Assembly: GCF_050948175.1 (NCBI RefSeq) | Contig: NC_135208.1 | Span: 3,348,001-3,412,000 of the forward strand | Length of the DNA stretch: 64,000 nucleotides | Direction: 5' to 3' | From: Xylocopa sonorina | Lineage: Eukaryota > Arthropoda > Insecta > Hymenoptera > Apidae | Part shown: positions 60,367 to 64,000 of the stretch, in pieces | How the letters are laid out: each line of letters starts with the position of its first letter | How positions within the stretch are numbered: position 1 is the first letter of the stretch | The notes under the pieces: generated by a model | Told to the model about the DNA's origin: nothing | The model's input: the letters and a program-made list of their open reading frames with translations, nothing else | The model's database searches: none | Position numbers and translations under genes: made by a program

Positions 60367-61302
60367 CTATGGCAAACTGTGGAGTTGATGGACCTCGTAG
60401 AGATTGTGCGTGCGATTGAACACGTCCGCGGTCACCTCCAGCATTTTTGGCAACACGTCGACGTTCCTCTGGACCTCAGCGCCGCAGACCTGCGAGCAGA
60501 CAGTCGAGAGTACTTTGAAAAAATCGACGACTCTTACGCGAAACAGCTGCGTACTTTTTTTAGCAAGAGCTCCCTCGTTGGCATCGTGTACATCGCGACC
60601 ACAGCTGCCTTTCTGATCACCCAAGGATGGTGCTTGGCCAAGGTCTTGTCGTACGCATCCTGGCAACAGCTAGACGTCTTGTCGCCATCGGAAAGGTCTC
60701 CCAATTGTTTTAAAAATTCTCTAATAAAATCTGTAAATTCAGAAGACGCTTAGAAATTGATTTAAATGAATCTTTGCGGTGCAATCATGGATTTTACGGT
60801 ACCTAAGCCTCTGTGAAGTCTGAGCAGAGTACGAGCACCATTGATGACGTCCCTCTTATCCCAGATCTTGTTCTCCTTCTCGTACTCTATCATTGTCTTC
60901 ACTGTCTTATAGTTGCAATCGTCCTTGTTCACCAGATCTATGAGTATCTGGATCTTCTGCTTCAGATCATTGGACACAAAGCCAAACACAGTGCCCATCA
61001 GCTGGAAGAACCTGTGCAACAACAGGGCTTAATGTACGCGCGTTGTTCGCGGAAGTGGATCGACAAAAATTGTCGTGCGTTCGAATACCATTGTTGAACG
61101 AGTGCTTATACATATTGTTTGGTTTCTGGCTGATTTGTAGGTTATGTGGAGCGAGGATTGTTTTACTGACTTACTTGTAGAGCTCAGTGTAAGCGTCCAA
61201 GTAAGCCTTCAGATCGACGTCGTCGTCCTGCACCAGAGCGCGGTCGAAGTGATCGTGGACCAATTTCAGATCGAAATACGCCAATTCAGAGCCCTCCGCC
61301 AT
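60367..61302 (-). CDS. CPTP: Ceramide-1-phosphate transfer protein (GLTP fold)
   Basis: Cytosolic, all-helical lipid shuttle for ceramide-1-phosphate. Four exons: 61302-61175, 61011-60803, 60730-60555, 60489-60367 (TAG), all GT-AG and in phase, 211 aa, against 214 in human CPTP. Features: VFGFVSNDLKQKI with the headgroup residues Asp58 and Lys62, ARTLLRLHRGLDF with Arg103 and Arg107, AKHHPWVIRKAAVVAMYTMP with His147, and the C-terminal helix ending NRTHNLYEVHQLHSLP. The order and spacing match the D-K-R-R-H set known for CPTP. The last intron is 65 bp. Reading through it would stop after ten codons, so the true C-terminus is only seen after splicing. Confidence 0.95.
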
Positions 61303-61655
61303 GTTCGCGTTGTGTCACTGGTATCAGCGGACGCAATGCTCGGCTCTTGCTTTTGCCACGCAGATGGTATTCGAGTTACGTTGCCTGTTTAAAGGTAACA
61401 TGCCTCCGTTCGCGATGATAACACGTTACATAAAGCGGCAAATATCAGATAACCCGTTTAACCTGATCGATTTTAACGAGAAACGCTCTTCGCACGCGAT
61501 TACATTATTATGATTACCGTAATGCCAAGTGGCACTGCGCAGAATTGATCTGTTATCGGAAAAGATTAAGTTTTGTACAGCGATCTTCGCTACTGTTACG
61601 AACGATCCAGATGAATTCGAGAGATAGACTGTCTTTTGACAATTCTGCTGATTAA
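61303..61655. other. 5' region of CPTP
   Basis: Upstream of the minus-strand ATG at 61302. No further coding exon was found. Confidence 0.4.
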
Positions 61656-61658
61656 ATA

Positions 61659-62035
61659 TGTTTTTATTTACTCTGTGACTAGGATAAATTGTAATTTTAA
61701 TGGAAAGTTTGGAAGAAAGTTGGTGGGACCAAAGGTTCACCATCCAAAGAAGAAGAAGAATGATTATTATTATTATTTAGAAATATTCTGTAGAGGAGTT
61801 CTGTGGTTTCAATAAGAAGTGACAAGAGCTGCTATCTCTGATTCACTAAATATCTGTTTATTTATTTTGTGACTAGGATAAATTGTAATTTTAATGGAAA
61901 GTTTGGAAGAAAGTTGGTGGGACCAAAGGTTCACCATCCAGAGAAGAAGAAGAATGATTATTATTATTATTTAGAAATATTCTGTAGAGTTCTGTGGTTT
62001 CAATAAGAAGTGACAAGAGCTGCCATCTCTGGTTC
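61659..62035. repeat. Recent tandem duplication, 196 bp spacing
   Basis: Two almost identical copies (from about 61659 and 61855) share CTGTGACTAGGATAAATTGT, GGAAGAAAGTTGGTGGGACC, GAAGAAGAAGAATGATTATT and AATAAGAAGTGACAAGAGCT. The few differences are a short indel after TCTGTAGA and single substitutions. Confidence 0.93.
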
Positions 62036-62039
62036 ACTT

Positions 62040-63490
62040 TAAAAACTAATATTAGTCATGCTGTGAAACTTTAAGAGCTGTGCATGGAATAAAGGAGAAG
62101 AAAATTAAGTTCTGAAGTCTACAGTGTTTTTTTAACGCAAAACACAAGACTCAAAGTCCTACAAGAAGAATAATTAATTTTCTCAGTTACCCAAAGATCT
62201 CAGTTTCTTTAAATGTTTCCAAGTGAATCCTCGAAGAGCGCTGCAAGTGTTTTCTCTCTTCTCACCCACTCGCACTTCGATCTCACCTTTCACTCCACAT
62301 CTGTCCACTTGTCGTCCAATCAACGATGACGAGAAGATTATTAAACACCATTCTGGTCGTCAATCGAGTCGAATCGCGAAGAATCAGAGCAACGATTAGT
62401 CAGCAATTGGTGATAGAAACGGGGCAAAATGGATGGAAGAAAAGAGTTGGAGGCTTTTGGCTGACACACAGACGCACGCTGGTGTCCCTGGGGGCGTTAA
62501 ATAATTCACCGCAGCTGGGACCAAGGGTTAGGTAAGAGGCGAGGCTTGTGGGAGGGCGAAGGAGGCGCAGGTTGAAGGGCCAGCATCAAATATTCAGCTC
62601 CACTTCAACGCGGATGGAGCTAAGCAGCGTCGAGCACGGAAACGTAACCGAGAAAAGAAGAATCCGCGTATTATTCTTCCTCCACGCACTGCTTACGAAT
62701 CGACGAATTCGCCTACGCCTTGGCTACCACTTCCCCCTTCAGTTTTTTACGACGCTCGCGGATATATTCGGTCAAGTGATCTCGCGAGGGTTCGACACGA
62801 ACGGGCAATCACGCTCTGGCGCATAAAAATGTGTCGCTGGGGTGCTGTAACGTCCACTGTCTACCTCAGCATCTTTCTTCCTCTTCATGGACCATCTGCA
62901 AACTCTCTAGACATATTCTCGTCGAAGATCAGCGTACCTTTTGCAAGAAAATTGTTGAGAAATGGAGGGGACCAAGGGCTCGATTAATGGCAGTGTTGTT
63001 TACAGGGTGAAGTGAGCGACCCTCGAAAGAAAGCTGATCCAAGGAAGTCCACGGAAAGAATTGGTCAACGAGGCGTGCCGCTCACCTAATCTCCCATTCT
63101 AATTATCCTGGTAACCCAATCCAGCGTTCGTGTTCGCGCGCGTTGGCTTCCTGCCTCGAAAACTTCTCGCCTCGATCGACGCCCTCGATGGTCCCCTCAG
63201 CGGCTGTCCTCTACCCTCTAATCTTCTCCGTTCCTTTCCATCGTTGGTCCCGCGACGCGTCTCGCCTCCTCTCCACGCCAGACTTCCTGGCGCGAGCTTC
63301 TAAACTGCGGGGCTGCCGACGCGACCGCCCATCTAAGTTTAACAATTAACGAGAGGCGAAAAATAAATTAATTGGGAGCCAGCGCCGCGTGTCAGACGCA
63401 CGCGAGCGGATCCCCTCGTCGAGGAGTCTCTGAGTGACGCTTCTCTGACGAACGCGTCGATTTCTATTGCTTCGAACAGTGCGAAATAGG
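62040..63490. other. GC-rich flank, no certain gene
   Basis: There are open frames on both strands. One ATG frame at 62326 ends at a good donor (TTAG|GTAAGA at 62532) but the peptide is not recognisable and no partner exon is visible before the window ends. Confidence 0.3.
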
Positions 63491-63499
63491 TGACGCTTT

Positions 63500-64000
63500 C
63501 TTGGCACCCTTTTTGAGGCTTGAATTGCAATTTTTTGGGGTATTGCAAGGTTCTATAGTAGTTGGCGGCGATTGTGATTGTTGCGAGGGATGGTAATGAG
63601 CGAGAGGAGGCGAAAGAAGGCCAACCAAAGCAGAAGAAAGGTCGTCGAGGTGACTGAGCGAAGGACCATCCCTTTGAGGCACAAATTGCAATATTTTGGT
63701 GGTAGCAAAGTAGTTGTTGGCGATTGTATTATTGCAAGAGACAGTACTAATCGAGAAGAGGCAAAAGAGGACCAAGCAAAGCAGAAGAAAGCTCGTCGAG
63801 GTGACTAGGCGAAGAACCACCCCTCTTGAAGCATGAATTGCAATATTTTGGTGGTAGCAAAGTAGTTGTTGGCGATTATAACTGTTGCAAGAGACAGTAA
63901 TGATCGAAAGGAGGGGAAAGAGGACCAATGACCAAAGCAGAAGAAAGATCGTCGAAGAACCACCCCGTTTGAGGCACGAATTGCAATATTTTGGTGGTGG
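63500..64000. repeat. Tandem repeat, about 150 bp unit, running off the window
   Basis: Three to four units share TTGCAATATTTTGGTGGTAG, CAAAGTAGTTGTTGGCGATT, TTGCAAGAGACAGTA and AAAGCAGAAGAAAG.TCGTCG. The array continues past 64000. Confidence 0.9.

Noticed and set aside
60534..60555. Short CPTP C-terminus by reading through the last intron
   Set aside because: Gives a 177-residue product lacking the final helix. Splicing 60555 to 60489 restores the expected 211 aa and the conserved end.
60130..60753. 207-codon plus-strand frame
   Set aside because: Antisense to CPTP exons 3 and 4 and the intron between them. The minus strand gives a family match with all ligand residues.
62326..62531. Possible first exon (68 codons, MTRRLLNTILVVNR...) with donor GTAAGA
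   Set aside because: No recognisable peptide and no partner exon in the window.

Overview
The window is eukaryotic genomic DNA, almost certainly from an insect and probably a hymenopteran (bee-like). The genes are split by GT-AG introns, some only 60-80 bp. The proteins are animal proteins with insect-like spelling, GC-rich gene islands sit in AT-rich DNA, and there are no bacterial operon features. Exons were built by hand by joining GT-AG sites whose codon phases agree and comparing the products with remembered family features. No alignment or RNA evidence was available.

Layout: 1-8.46 kb has no gene I can defend, only local tandem repeats. 8.46-11.43 kb (+) is the 3' part of a PH-domain protein with supervillin-like motifs. 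15.8-34.7 kb (+) is one long NAD kinase gene with up to six alternative first coding exons, a mutually exclusive exon pair and three tRNA-Gly genes in its introns. 36.6-41.3 kb (-) is a five-exon, 646-residue secreted glycoprotein that looks like a TGF-beta propeptide without the cystine-knot ligand. 42.2-57.1 kb is a gene-poor stretch of unrelated local tandem repeats around a large palindrome whose centre carries 16 perfect TGACGTCA sites. 57.7-59.96 kb (+) is a concentrative nucleoside transporter (SLC28/CNT, ten exons, 552 aa). It converges on 60.37-61.30 kb (-), a ceramide-1-phosphate transfer protein (four exons, 211 aa). 61.3-64 kb is repeats and GC-rich DNA.

The genes do not form one pathway. 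They are ordinary neighbours: cofactor synthesis (NADK), nucleoside uptake (CNT), sphingolipid transport (CPTP), a probable signalling glycoprotein and a probable cytoskeletal/membrane adaptor.

The strongest unusual items are the NADK multi-promoter architecture and its 83/83-nt exon pair, the ligand-less TGF-beta-propeptide-like protein, the TGACGTCA palindrome at 48-50.8 kb, an 850-bp fold-back element in a NADK intron, and a codon-phase conflict with two long overlapping open frames in the PH gene. A general trait is that nearly every intron or intergenic stretch carries its own private tandem duplication of about 100-190 bp, some of which copy splice sites.
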